64,000 nt of DNA from Sphingobacterium sp. UBA5670 (GTDB lineage: Bacteria; Bacteroidota; Bacteroidia; Sphingobacteriales; Sphingobacteriaceae): the NCBI RefSeq assembly GCF_002420705.1, contig NZ_DIIM01000014.1:121612-185611 (forward strand), read 5' to 3'. The position numbers and the translations under genes are program-made. Every line of letters begins with the position of its first letter. Position 1 is the first letter of the stretch. Positions 8,880 through 17,775 of this stretch are shown piece after piece. The notes under the pieces are model-generated. The model saw only the letters and a list, made by a program, of their open reading frames with translations. It did not search any database and was not told where the DNA came from.

Positions 8880-9629
8880 ATGGATTTGAGGTATATTCGG
8901 AATAACATACATATTAAAGAAGAGGATCAACAACGTATCAAAGATTTTCCAGTATTGATAGGAGGATGTGGAATAGGAAGTTATATCGCAGAATGCTTGT
9001 TGCGCATGGGGTTCGAAAATTTGACAATTGCTGACGGTGATGTTGTCGAATTGACAAACCTAAACCGTCAAAATTACACAAACAAGGATATTGGTATGAA
9101 GAAAGCGATAGCCTTGAAGGATCGTTTGCATGCAATTAATCCAGAAGCCAATATCACCGTATTTCCTGAGTTTATTAATAAGGAGAACTTGTATGATATC
9201 GATCTCAACCATAAAGTTGCCATTAATGCACTAGACTTTTCTTCTGATATCCCCTTTGTTTTTGACCAATATATGGCTAAAAGAAATATACCTGTAGTAC
9301 ATCCTTATAATTTAGGTTGGGCAGGATTTTTAACTGTTCTTCCTCCCGAAGGTCTTAATCTGCAGTCGTTGGAAAAGGCACATCATACATTCGAATTAAA
9401 TGTCGGTAAATTTATTGTAGATAGCTTAAAAGCGAGGGAAATCGAAACAAAATGGTTTGAGGAATTTTTGGCAGAATACGGTAAAATAGCATTGACATCT
9501 CCGCCGCCACAGCTAGCATTAGGTTTATACCTATTGTCGGGAATGGTCAGTCACGTCGTGTTCAATTTGGCAACTGCGAAACCTGTAAAATTCTTTCCGG
9601 ATTCCTATTATTTATCAATGATGAGCTAG
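8880..9629 (+). CDS. Stand-alone ThiF/MoeB/E1-like adenylyltransferase
   Basis: A Rossmann-fold enzyme of 249 aa that would activate a carboxylate as an acyl-adenylate. Visible are the nucleotide loop GGCGIGSYIAE (28-38), 'ADGDVVELTNLNRQNY' with the Asp and the Arg of the NLNRQ box, Lys in 'GMKKAIALK', and 'NALDFSSDIP' where E1 enzymes carry the Mg-binding Asp. There is no CxxC zinc pair and no cysteine after residue 39, so it lacks the catalytic Cys of thioester-forming E1s. No ubiquitin-like, JAB or E2 gene is nearby, which argues against a Bil/CBASS-type conjugation operon. It is followed by a LuxI/FeeM-like gene 112 bases downstream. A -7-like box TATCTTTA lies at 8854-8861. Confidence 0.85.
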   Translation: MDLRYIRNNIHIKEEDQQRIKDFPVLIGGCGIGSYIAECLLRMGFENLTIADGDVVELTNLNRQNYTNKDIGMKKAIALKDRLHAINPEANITVFPEFINKENLYDIDLNHKVAINALDFSSDIPFVFDQYMAKRNIPVVHPYNLGWAGFLTVLPPEGLNLQSLEKAHHTFELNVGKFIVDSLKAREIETKWFEEFLAEYGKIALTSPPPQLALGLYLLSGMVSHVVFNLATAKPVKFFPDSYYLSMMS

Positions 9630-9661
9630 AGTAATATAACCTAAAAAAAGTATTATTTTAT

Positions 9662-9675
9662 TACACTTTTGTGTA
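9662..9675. promoter_or_regulatory. Palindrome TACAC-N4-GTGTA upstream of LuxI/FeeM-like gene
   Basis: TACAC TTTT GTGTA lies 67-80 bases before the chosen ATG at 9742. The same arms with the same 4-nt spacer recur at 11424-11437, and a half copy CTACACAAAT follows at 9688-9697. It is a candidate binding site for the adjacent LuxR-type regulator. Confidence 0.45.
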
Positions 9676-9741
9676 GTAATTCTATTGCTACACAAATTTA
9701 GGAGGAAAGTCCTTATTTTTATTGCTCTTGATATCATCTAC

Positions 9742-10449
9742 ATGAATTGGACATCCGACAGTTATTATTTCACTAAACTTAAAAAGGAAGAGCTTTTTGA
9801 ACTTATCCATTTCTATTTAAGGACTACAGCTGAATATTACAATTTGGATGATTCTCATAATGAGGAGTATACTTATCACTATAAGAATTTATTAGGCGAA
9901 GATTTAAGTTTTTTTGATAATTCAATTTATTATGTTCTACGTGATCGAAAACTCCACAATATCCACGCATCAATACGTATTACTTACTGGGACAGGGAAA
10001 CGATATTGCCCATTCAAAAGCTATTTTCAGTGACGAAAGAAGAGCTCTTATCGCTAAAACTAAATCACTATTGGCATATTGGCCGGTTCATTATTTCGAA
10101 AAGAATTGAAGGGCAGCGGATTAGTATATTGAAAAAAATGCTGTTTGACGCGTTCTTTCCACCTTATTCCCTTGATAAGGGGCTAATTATTGCCGAGTGT
10201 GACAAAAAATTGGTTAATACCTTGTTAAGGTTAGGAATACCCTCGTATGAACTTGGTAGTCCAATTATTTATTTGTATTCAGAAACTCTGCCTATTTATA
10301 TTAAAACCGAATGGCTTGATTTTTTTATACAAAAAAATAAGGCGGCACAATATGGTTTAACTAATAGCAGTGATTCTGACAACTTCACGCTCAAAGCAAA
10401 AGATATGGGCTTTCAGAATAATAATGGCGAAAATATGCTGTCTAATTAG
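9742..10449 (+). CDS. LuxI/FeeM-like acyltransferase-fold (GNAT superfamily) protein, unknown substrate
   Basis: A protein of 235 aa from the ATG at 9742. An earlier in-frame TTG at 9685 would add 19 residues, but AGGAGG at 9700-9705 is 36 bases before the ATG and does not decide the start. Residues 76-118 recall acyl-homoserine lactone synthases and FeeM-type N-acyl amino acid synthases: 'ASIRITYWDRETILPIQKLF' then 'YWHIGRFIIS' (110-119). The last matches the W-E-x-S-R-F block of LuxI with His112 replacing Glu. The C-terminal half ('LLRLGIPSYELGSPIIYLY', 161-179) fits the GNAT ending. The 3' end overlaps the convergent LuxR gene by 4 bases. Family placement is moderate. Acyl donor and product are not known. 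Confidence 0.6.
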   Translation: MNWTSDSYYFTKLKKEELFELIHFYLRTTAEYYNLDDSHNEEYTYHYKNLLGEDLSFFDNSIYYVLRDRKLHNIHASIRITYWDRETILPIQKLFSVTKEELLSLKLNHYWHIGRFIISKRIEGQRISILKKMLFDAFFPPYSLDKGLIIAECDKKLVNTLLRLGIPSYELGSPIIYLYSETLPIYIKTEWLDFFIQKNKAAQYGLTNSSDSDNFTLKAKDMGFQNNNGENMLSN

Positions 10450-11207
10450 AATAAAGAGAGTTCAATTGCCAATGCGGTGGCTTCTGTAATACTTTTGACC
10501 TTTAGTTTTGAGAATATTTGCTTTTTGTGGAACTTAATTGTATCAATCGAAACATATAATTTATCGGCAATTTGTTCCATTGTGAATCCTTGGGCAGAAA
10601 AAAGAAGAATATCCTTTTCACGGGGTTTTAATTTGACGTGCGGAGACTCTACCCAACGATCGGTCTCTAGATCATACTCAAATTGTTTTCCAGCATCTTC
10701 AGATTTAAATTTAATGTTACCGGCATTGGCATGCGAAGAAATAGAAACGACACAAAGTGCTATCCAAGGGTTTGAAGACTTGTCCAAAAGAATCGGCTTC
10801 AGTTTGTGATTTATTAAAAGTGGTTTCCCATTCGATTGCTTCAAATGAAAATCGTAGGATATTGAATGTGTTAATTTATCTGTATGTGAGAGATTTTCAA
10901 AAAATTCGAACCCGACATCATTTATTTTCTTTAAAAGATGCAAATCTTCTTCAGGTACATTGTCCAAGTAATGCTGATATCCTTTTTTTTGAACTTCAGA
11001 AGGTGAATTTCCGCATAAAAATATTGGATTATCAGATACGAATAGAAAGCTTTTTTTCGAATAATCAATTAAATAAATACTTTGATAAGTTAATTTGCTT
11101 AGCGATTTCGCAAAATTAATGTAAGCATCAACAATTTCATAGTCATCCTTAGTAAAATTATCTTTAACATATACCGGCTTAAAAAAATCATCGATCTCAA
11201 CTTTCAT
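10446..11207 (-). CDS. LuxR-type regulator with PAS-like sensor domain
   Basis: A protein of 253 aa. The C-terminal 60 residues form a typical LuxR/GerE HTH: 'LKPREKDILLFSAQGFTMEQIADKLYVSIDTIKFHKKQIFSKL' (broken here by family variation), then 'KVKSITEATALAIE'. The N-terminal 190 residues look PAS-like ('YLIDYSKKSFLFVSDN', 'EDLHLLKKINDVGFEFF') and are not the autoinducer-binding domain of classical LuxR. No receiver Asp is present, so it is not a phosphorelay partner by sequence. It converges with the LuxI/FeeM-like gene. On the minus strand a TATTTTTG box (11289-11282) lies about 75 bases upstream. The palindrome at 11422-11439 is a candidate operator. Confidence 0.85.
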   Translation of the reverse strand: MKVEIDDFFKPVYVKDNFTKDDYEIVDAYINFAKSLSKLTYQSIYLIDYSKKSFLFVSDNPIFLCGNSPSEVQKKGYQHYLDNVPEEDLHLLKKINDVGFEFFENLSHTDKLTHSISYDFHLKQSNGKPLLINHKLKPILLDKSSNPWIALCVVSISSHANAGNIKFKSEDAGKQFEYDLETDRWVESPHVKLKPREKDILLFSAQGFTMEQIADKLYVSIDTIKFHKKQIFSKLKVKSITEATALAIELSLF

Positions 11208-11944
11208 ATTGTAAACTACAAAAAGGATTTACTTTAGTATCTAAATAATAATTAGAATAAATTTCACGCTGTTATGTAAGGCAAAAATACTGACTTAAAT
11301 TCAAATAAAATATGCAAAATAGCCATTTATTATGTGTTTTATACGTTCTTTAAGTTTTTTAGGCCTAAATAATCAAGATATTTCTATACTTTTTTACGTA
11401 TATTTTATTTGCTTATAGGTATCTACACAAATGTGTAGAATATTTATAAAATTTTAACTTTAATAGTTTTAACACTTATCTTTGCCAGATATAGCAATTA
11501 AATTATATAAATATAGCCTATTACAATCAATTTCCCAATAGTAATTTTTATATAAATAAGATATTTGGCAAAGTTTAGAGCAAATATAATAACAATTCTA
11601 GCTGCTTTTTCATAAAGATGTTTCTCTCAATAGCGGTGGATTTGACTAGATTCTCAGCTTCATTTTGCAAAATTTGTCGTATTTTTTCTTACCTGTAAAT
11701 CAAAATATTTAATTTTCTAGGTTTCGTGTGAATTGGATTCAACTCATTTTTTTTAGAAAGTATGTATATACATTTTGCTTTTATTCATTTGATATTTGCT
11801 TTTTTTATAGTAATATTGTGCTTAAAGTTTTGCTTATAAACGTTTTGTTGGATGTTTAATGTATGTACAATGTGATTCTTGTTATGAATCTTTTGTGCAA
11901 TATGAGAAAAACTGATGTAATTAAAAATTATAAATCTGATACTT
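11208..11944. other. Long AT-rich intergenic region (737 nt) between LuxR-type gene and first GH92 gene
   Basis: No convincing protein gene was seen. The region holds a near-perfect palindrome (11422-11439) and, 38 bases downstream of it, a -7-like box TATCTTTG on the plus strand (11477-11484). A 26-codon ATG frame at 11618-11698 has no ribosome site or other support. Minus-strand frames here have low-complexity composition. The stretch before 11945 holds no promoter I can defend. Confidence 0.6.
11422..11439. promoter_or_regulatory. Lux-box-like palindrome TCTACACA-AA-TGTGTAGA
   Basis: Perfect 8-bp arms around 2 bases, 215 bases upstream of the LuxR-type start codon on one side and 38 bases before a TATCTTTG box on the other. 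Its core, TACAC-N4-GTGTA, equals the site at 9662-9675. Its centre is about 60 bases upstream of the start point predicted from the TATCTTTG box, a usual position for an activator. Confidence 0.5.
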
Positions 11945-14900
11945 ATGAAATTACGTTTCTCACTTTCTTTTGCAGCTGGTCTGTTATTTATGTGTGGACA
12001 GTCTGCCTTAGGACAAGGGCATGCCATTTGGCAATTGGGAAATTCAGACGGTTCAAGTAGTGAGTTTGCTTTGGCCCCCAATGGATATAAGAAATTTTTG
12101 GAACATGATTTTGGTTATGAGGACAATGCGTTTATCATCGGTCAATCTACGTTAGCAAATGATTTACCCTATGTATTGCCTGGCCCTGCTAATGAATGGG
12201 GTGGGACTGGAGGTACCTCTGGTCTGAGAACACATTTTTTAAACCTATACTATGTGTTAAACGGCAGTATAGAAGATAGTCAATGCATACTCCAAGTTAA
12301 ATTGGCAAATAGTGATCCTAAGAATAGCCCAACACTACAGATCTCAATCAATGGTAAGCCTTATAACTTTGACGTAAAAGAGGGAGCTGGTCATGGTGAT
12401 CCTCTAAATAATGCTTCAAAATCTGGAAATTCAACTATCAGCATACCATTGCCTGCCGATCTCGTCAGAAAAGGCGGTAATCAGATTACGATGACTGTCA
12501 TTAAGGGCGGTTGGGTTGAGTTCGATTCTTTTAAACTAATCGGTCCACAAGGGATTAAGTTGGTTGCCAATTGTACTGCGATCGTTAAAAATGTACAGCA
12601 ATCTGATTTTGAAATTCTCAGTGAGGGAAAACCTGTTCAGCATATGCTGGTCGATCTTTTGAAATTGAGAGATGACGAAAAGCTTAAAGTTGTCTTAGAT
12701 GGAAAGAAGATTTATGAGGAAACGCTTGAAAAAGGTGCGGCGAAACTTGAAATACCCATGCCCTATACCGCTAAGAATGTCGTGAGCAAGTATGAAATTT
12801 ATAGTAATGGACAGTTAATACAATCGTCAGCAATTGAACGAGGACCCAAGAGATTAGGGGGCGTTTCAGATTATGTGAACACAATGATTGGTTCGGCGCA
12901 TTCCAGATGGATGATAGCGCCAGGACCATGGATGCCTTTCGGAATGGTAAAGATAAGTCCAGATAACCAAAATATTGGCTGGCAGGCGGGCTATGAACCG
13001 TCCATTGAATCTATTGGTACGTTTAGTCATATTCACGAATGGACTATGGCGGGATTGGGAACATTTCCTACTGCAGGTCGATTGAAAACGAGGGTCGGCG
13101 ATCAGTATAGTTCAGATTCAGGGTATCGATCTGCAATAGATAAAACCAGCGAAAAGGCACCATTGGGTTATTATGCTGTACATCTTCTTGATCACGATAT
13201 CGATGTAAAATTAACCGCGGGAACGCGTTCTAGTTTTCAGCAGTATACCTACCATAAGTCGGATACAGGACGTATTATGATTGATCTTAAAGTAAACGGA
13301 GAATACGATTATAAAATTAAAGATCTTTCACTCAAAAAGGTTTCTGATTACAAGATTGTAGGATACAGTAATCAATTGTCTGAAAACGTTTGGTCTACCG
13401 ATGCAAAACAGGATTATATCGTATACTTTGTCATGGAGTTTGATAAACCTATCATCAACTATGGCACATGGCATAATGATAAGGTGGCACAACGGGCTGA
13501 TTTGGTTGCTGATAGCGCTCAATTTGCAGGGATGTATGTAGAGTTTGATGTTCACAAAGATAAGGCGGTACAACTTCGTACGGGGATTTCCTATGTGAGT
13601 TTAGCCAATGCAGAGGAGAATTTAAAGATGGAATTGTCGGAGCCGTTCGGATGGTCCATTGACCGGGTCGTGGCAAATCAGCATAAAGTATGGGACGAAT
13701 TGTTAAGTCGGTTGGAAATAAAATCCTCCGACTATCTACAAAAAGAGAAGTTCTATACCAATATGTACCGCACTTTGGCGAGCCGAAATACATTCAGCGA
13801 TGTCAATGGAGAATGGAGATCTTCAGACGAGGTGATACGGAGATTACCGCATAAAGGAGATCTCGCTTTAGGTTGTGATGCATTCTGGAATACCTTTTGG
13901 AATTTAAATCAATTTTGGAATCTGGTTACACCCGAGTGGTCCAATAAATGGGTCCGGTCACAGCTTGCAATGTATGACGCAAACGGCTGGTTGGCTAAAG
14001 GACCGGCTGGCATGGAGTATATACCCGTAATGGTTGCAGAACATGAAATACCATTGATTGTCGGGGCTTATCAAATGGGGATTAGAGACTATGACGTTGA
14101 GAAAGCATTCGAAGCCGTTAAAAAAATGCAAACAGCGAGCCCATTGAAATTTGAAGGTGGTTTTGCGGGTAACAGAGATCTGGATGCTTATTTAAAGTAC
14201 AAGTATGTTCCCTATGATCTGGGCCGATTTTCAAATTCGATGGAATATAGTTTTGATGACTGGACTGTTGGCCAGTTCGCAAAATTGTTAGGAAAGGAGC
14301 AGGAGTATACGTATTTTAACGACCGTGGGGCCTGGTGGAAAAACGCAATCGATGTCAATAGTGGATATGCCCGGATGAAAGATGCCAAAGGAGAATGGTA
14401 TAAAGATTTTGATCCTTTCAAGTCTGGGGCCAATCACCATTATGTGGAGGGAAATGCTTGGCAACTGACATTTTTTGTGCCGCAGGATATTCCTGAACTA
14501 GCAAAGATGATCGGACAGGACGTATTTTTAAAACGATTGGAATGGGGTTTTCCGGAAAGTGAGAAATGGCGCTATAATGGTCCTAATGACCAATATTGGG
14601 ATTATCCTGTCGTTCAGGGAAACCAGCAGTCGATGCATTTCGCCTATATTTTTAATTGGTTAAATAAACCTTGGTTGACACAGAAATGGAGCCGTTCCAT
14701 CGGTGCACGCTATTATGGACAGGGGATTTCCAATGCTTACCTGGGGGATGAAGACCAAGGGCAAATGAGTGCTTGGTATATCATGAATGCGATTGGTTTA
14801 TTTCAGATCGATGGCGGGACAAGGGTAAAACCGATTTATGAAATAGGAAGTCCACTTTTTGAGGAGGTCAAGATTAAATTGGGTGGTCAATATGGAAGGG

Positions 14901-15082
14901 GTGCACAATTTACGATCAAAGCGAAAGATGCAAGTAAGAAAAATATGTATGTACAACGCGCGACATTAAATGGAAAACCTTTAAATACCTTTTACTTTGA
15001 TGCCGCTGAACTTTTAAAAGGGGGAGAACTTGTTTTAGAAATGGGTGCGGTGCCCAATAAACAATGGGGATTGTTTCAATAA
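11945..15082 (+). CDS. GH92 family alpha-mannosidase-like enzyme with N-terminal beta-sandwich, atypical acid residue
   Basis: Secreted 1045-aa protein with a signal peptide ending near LGQG (residue 25). Residues 26-205 resemble the beta-sandwich domain III of family 4 polysaccharide lyases ('IWQLGNSDGSS', 'EFDSFKLIGPQG'), probably a carbohydrate-binding module. The GH92 part begins at about 308 ('DYVNTMIGS') and keeps 'GPWMPFGMVKISPDN', 'FSHIHEWTMAG' and 'GQMSAWYIMNAIG'. At the position of the catalytic acid in 'GNEPSHH' it reads G892-N-Q894-Q-S-M-H, so Glu is replaced by Gln. The 'GNDD' motif reads G934-D-E-D. Loss of the acid fits enzymes that act on mannose-1-phosphodiesters, whose leaving group needs no protonation. 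It heads a row of three GH92 genes. Confidence 0.9.
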   Translation: MKLRFSLSFAAGLLFMCGQSALGQGHAIWQLGNSDGSSSEFALAPNGYKKFLEHDFGYEDNAFIIGQSTLANDLPYVLPGPANEWGGTGGTSGLRTHFLNLYYVLNGSIEDSQCILQVKLANSDPKNSPTLQISINGKPYNFDVKEGAGHGDPLNNASKSGNSTISIPLPADLVRKGGNQITMTVIKGGWVEFDSFKLIGPQGIKLVANCTAIVKNVQQSDFEILSEGKPVQHMLVDLLKLRDDEKLKVVLDGKKIYEETLEKGAAKLEIPMPYTAKNVVSKYEIYSNGQLIQSSAIERGPKRLGGVSDYVNTMIGSAHSRWMIAPGPWMPFGMVKISPDNQNIGWQAGYEPSIESIGTFSHIHEWTMAGLGTFPTAGRLKTRVGDQYSSDSGYRSAIDKTSEKAPLGYYAVHLLDHDIDVKLTAGTRSSFQQYTYHKSDTGRIMIDLKVNGEYDYKIKDLSLKKVSDYKIVGYSNQLSENVWSTDAKQDYIVYFVMEFDKPIINYGTWHNDKVAQRADLVADSAQFAGMYVEFDVHKDKAVQLRTGISYVSLANAEENLKMELSEPFGWSIDRVVANQHKVWDELLSRLEIKSSDYLQKEKFYTNMYRTLASRNTFSDVNGEWRSSDEVIRRLPHKGDLALGCDAFWNTFWNLNQFWNLVTPEWSNKWVRSQLAMYDANGWLAKGPAGMEYIPVMVAEHEIPLIVGAYQMGIRDYDVEKAFEAVKKMQTASPLKFEGGFAGNRDLDAYLKYKYVPYDLGRFSNSMEYSFDDWTVGQFAKLLGKEQEYTYFNDRGAWWKNAIDVNSGYARMKDAKGEWYKDFDPFKSGANHHYVEGNAWQLTFFVPQDIPELAKMIGQDVFLKRLEWGFPESEKWRYNGPNDQYWDYPVVQGNQQSMHFAYIFNWLNKPWLTQKWSRSIGARYYGQGISNAYLGDEDQGQMSAWYIMNAIGLFQIDGGTRVKPIYEIGSPLFEEVKIKLGGQYGRGAQFTIKAKDASKKNMYVQRATLNGKPLNTFYFDAAELLKGGELVLEMGAVPNKQWGLFQ

Positions 15083-15220
15083 GTAAATGTCTTTCATTGA
15101 AGAGTTCATTTAGACTGAATTTGAAGAGGCGCGAGGTATAAACATGATTTGTTAAAGTTTGGTTAAACCAACCGAGCTGTTATAACAAACTCCGTCGGCC
15201 AGCGTTATAGAGGTAGTTTC

Positions 15221-15284
15221 ATAATTTAGGTTAATAATTGGTTAGTTAGTAAAAACCTGAAGTTCCCCGCTTCAGGTTTTTTTT
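15221..15284 (+). ncRNA. Small-RNA-like element, copy A (conserved leader plus terminator hairpin)
   Basis: A 64-nt block: a leader with ATAATTTAGG and ATAATTGGTTA, then a terminator with stem AAAACCTGAAG (15252-15262) and CTTCAGGTTTT (15270-15280), loop TTCCCCG and eight Ts. The first 27 bases match copy B (minus strand 42129-42065) at 25 positions. The hairpin stem differs in sequence but is kept as a stem, and the CCCCG loop is kept. No good promoter is visible directly upstream. It lies 139 bases after the first GH92 gene, so it could also be that gene's terminator. A specific RNA function is inference. Confidence 0.55.
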
Positions 15285-15492
15285 ATTATGGACTCGATTG
15301 GGATGAATTACTTTGCTTGACGTTTTTAGTTTTGCTAAATCCTATTAACAAACGTAAAATCATCGATATAACCGCTGGTAATATTTGTAAATATTTACGA
15401 TTATCTGTAGTATTGTAGGTACACGCTAAAATGCGCGGCCTATGGTGTTTGCTTCAATAAAAGCAATTAACAATGTCGTCTATCAAGATTAT

Positions 15493-17742
15493 ATGATCAA
15501 ATTTATCCGTTTTTTACTTTTAGGATTATTTCTTTGGGAGAACGTTTCTGCCCAAAAGCTTCCTACCGACTATGTCAATCCGTTTATCGGTACCAGCAAT
15601 TATGGAACAACCAATCCAGGAGCTCAGGTTCCCAACGGTTTGATGAATGTTTCCCCTTTTAATGTCATGGGATCATCACTTAACGCATTTGATAAGGATG
15701 CAAGATGGTGGTCGACTCCGTATGAACATAGCAATAGCTATTTTACAGGTTTCTCGCATGTCAATTTAAGTGGTGTAGGATGCCCAGATATGGGAAGTTT
15801 ATTGTTGATGCCAACCTCGGGAAAACTGGAGGTTGATTATCATCAATATGGTAGTACCTATACCCAGGAGGTTGCTCATCCGGGGTATTATAGCAATGTA
15901 TTAAAGAAATATGGCATTAAAACGGAAGTTTCAGCAACTACCCGTGTAGGTGTCTCTAAGTTCACTTTTCCAAAAGGACAGGCAAATATCCTGCTCAATT
16001 TGGGCGAAGGTTTAACAAATGAAACGGGAGCGACAGTTCGTTATGTGAGTGATACTGAAATAGAAGGGTCTAAGTTGCTGGGCTCTTTCTGTTATAGTAA
16101 TAATCAGGCTGTTTACCCAATTTTCTTTGTCATGCGTGTTAATAAAAAGCCCGCAAAAAGAGGTTACTGGAAATTCCAGCGTGCTGGAGAAAAATGGGAA
16201 AATGACTGGAATAAAGATGCTGGAAAATATAAGATTTTTACAGACTATACAGATCAGCTTGCTGGAGATGATCTTGGCGCATTTTTTAGTTTTGATGTTC
16301 AGGAAAATGAAAGTTTAGAGGTTCAGCTTGCCGTGTCGTTTGTGAGCGTCGATAATGCCCGTAAAAATCTAGAAGCCGAGCAGGCCGATTTTGGATTTGA
16401 GAAAACGCATCAGCAGGCTTCTTTGCAATGGAATAATGCCTTGTCCAAGATACAGGTAGAGGGTGGAACGGAAGATCAGAAAACCGTATTTTATACAGCA
16501 CTATACCATGCCATGATTCATCCCAATGTTTTACAGGACGTGAATGGCGAGTATCCCGCAATGGAAAGCCGGAAGACTCTTGTAGCAGATCACAATCGTT
16601 ATACAGTGTTTTCACTATGGGATACCTATAGAAATGTACAGCCGCTTATGTCGTTGGTTTATCCCGATAAGCAGGTGGGGATGATACGTTCCATGATCGA
16701 TATGTATAAAGAAAACGGCTGGATGCCGAAATGGGAATTGTATAGCCGGGAAAGCTATACGATGGATGGTGACCCCGCAGTTCCTGTGATTGTTGATGCA
16801 TGGATGAAAGGTATTCGGGACTTTGATATCAATACAGCCTATGAAGCCTTTTTGAAATCTGCCACTACAACTGATTCAACAAATAGAATTAGGCCTGACA
16901 ATGCGGATTACGTAAAGTATGGGTATGTACCGTTGCGCGATTCATTTGATAATTCCGTGTCGCATGCGATAGAATATTATGTTGCGGACTGGAATTTAGC
17001 TCAGTTGGCTGCCTCTTTGGGGAAAAACAAAGAGGCACAGCTTTTTGGTAAGCGAGCGCAGGGGTACAAACATTATTATTCGTCGCAATACGGAACTTTT
17101 AGACCGATTCTTCCGAATGGAGAATTTTTGAGCCCATTTAATCCATTGATGGGAGCTAATTTTGAACCTAATCATGGTTTCCATGAAGGTAATGCCTGGA
17201 ATTACAGTTTTGCAATTCCATTTGATATTCCTGGTTTGGTGAAATTGATGGGCGGAAAGAAAAAATTTGTAGATCGGCTTCAGGCAACGTTTGATAAGGG
17301 ATATTTTGATGTGACAAACGAACCGGATATGCTGTATCCACATGTGTTTTCAGAAATTAAAGGCGAAGAATGGCGCACTCAAAAGTTGGTGAAAGAAATA
17401 CTGGAAAAACATTTTACCAACAGCCCCAGTGGTATACCAGGTAATGATGACACGGGGACGATGTCTACATGGGCACTCATGAACATGATCGGGATTTATC
17501 CTTTTTGTCCGGGTAGACCAGATTATACAGTTGTAACCCCGGTATTTGATAAAGTAACTATTCAGCTCGATAAGAAATACTATCCAAATGCCGATAAAGT
17601 AACCATAAGACGCCAAAAAGAGGGGAATGGTGAATATATCAAAAAGATCGTTATCGACGGAAAACCATTCAATGGATTTAAAATCAGTCACCAGACTTTA
17701 GTCAATAGCAAGGATATTCTAATTGTTACTGGAAATAGATAA
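15493..17742 (+). CDS. GH92 family alpha-mannosidase, secreted
   Basis: The frame is open from 15442, but the ATG at 15493 begins a good signal peptide (MIKFIRFLLLGLFLWE, cleavage near VSAQ), giving 749 aa. GH92 enzymes are calcium-dependent inverting exo-alpha-mannosidases acting on N-glycans or mannans. Visible landmarks: 'YVNPFIGTSNYGTTNPGAQVPNG', shortened here to 'VNPFIGTSNYG' and 'NPGAQVPNG', 'FSHVNLSGVG', 'FYTALYHAMIHPN', 'FSLWDTYRNVQPL', the acid Glu E610 in 'TNEPD', and 'GNDDTGTMSTW' with both Asp residues. The catalytic set is therefore complete. It shares direction with its GH92 neighbours and ends 33 bases before the third. Confidence 0.93.
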   Translation: MIKFIRFLLLGLFLWENVSAQKLPTDYVNPFIGTSNYGTTNPGAQVPNGLMNVSPFNVMGSSLNAFDKDARWWSTPYEHSNSYFTGFSHVNLSGVGCPDMGSLLLMPTSGKLEVDYHQYGSTYTQEVAHPGYYSNVLKKYGIKTEVSATTRVGVSKFTFPKGQANILLNLGEGLTNETGATVRYVSDTEIEGSKLLGSFCYSNNQAVYPIFFVMRVNKKPAKRGYWKFQRAGEKWENDWNKDAGKYKIFTDYTDQLAGDDLGAFFSFDVQENESLEVQLAVSFVSVDNARKNLEAEQADFGFEKTHQQASLQWNNALSKIQVEGGTEDQKTVFYTALYHAMIHPNVLQDVNGEYPAMESRKTLVADHNRYTVFSLWDTYRNVQPLMSLVYPDKQVGMIRSMIDMYKENGWMPKWELYSRESYTMDGDPAVPVIVDAWMKGIRDFDINTAYEAFLKSATTTDSTNRIRPDNADYVKYGYVPLRDSFDNSVSHAIEYYVADWNLAQLAASLGKNKEAQLFGKRAQGYKHYYSSQYGTFRPILPNGEFLSPFNPLMGANFEPNHGFHEGNAWNYSFAIPFDIPGLVKLMGGKKKFVDRLQATFDKGYFDVTNEPDMLYPHVFSEIKGEEWRTQKLVKEILEKHFTNSPSGIPGNDDTGTMSTWALMNMIGIYPFCPGRPDYTVVTPVFDKVTIQLDKKYYPNADKVTIRRQKEGNGEYIKKIVIDGKPFNGFKISHQTLVNSKDILIVTGNR

Positions 17743-17775
17743 ATAAGTAAACTAAATTGAAAACTGATCTACACA

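Noticed and set aside
8880..9629. ThiF-like gene as part of a ubiquitin-like (Bil/CBASS) defence operon
   Set aside because: No ubiquitin-like, E2, JAB or cyclase gene nearby, and no catalytic Cys in the protein.
11618..11698. 26-codon ATG frame in the long gap beside the ThiF/LuxI-like locus, considered as a peptide substrate
   Set aside because: No ribosome site, no peptide-like end motif, and ordinary composition for AT-rich spacer.
11785..12081. 98-aa minus-strand frame across the first GH92 start
   Set aside because: Antisense to a signal peptide, with a Lys/Asn/Ile-rich end.
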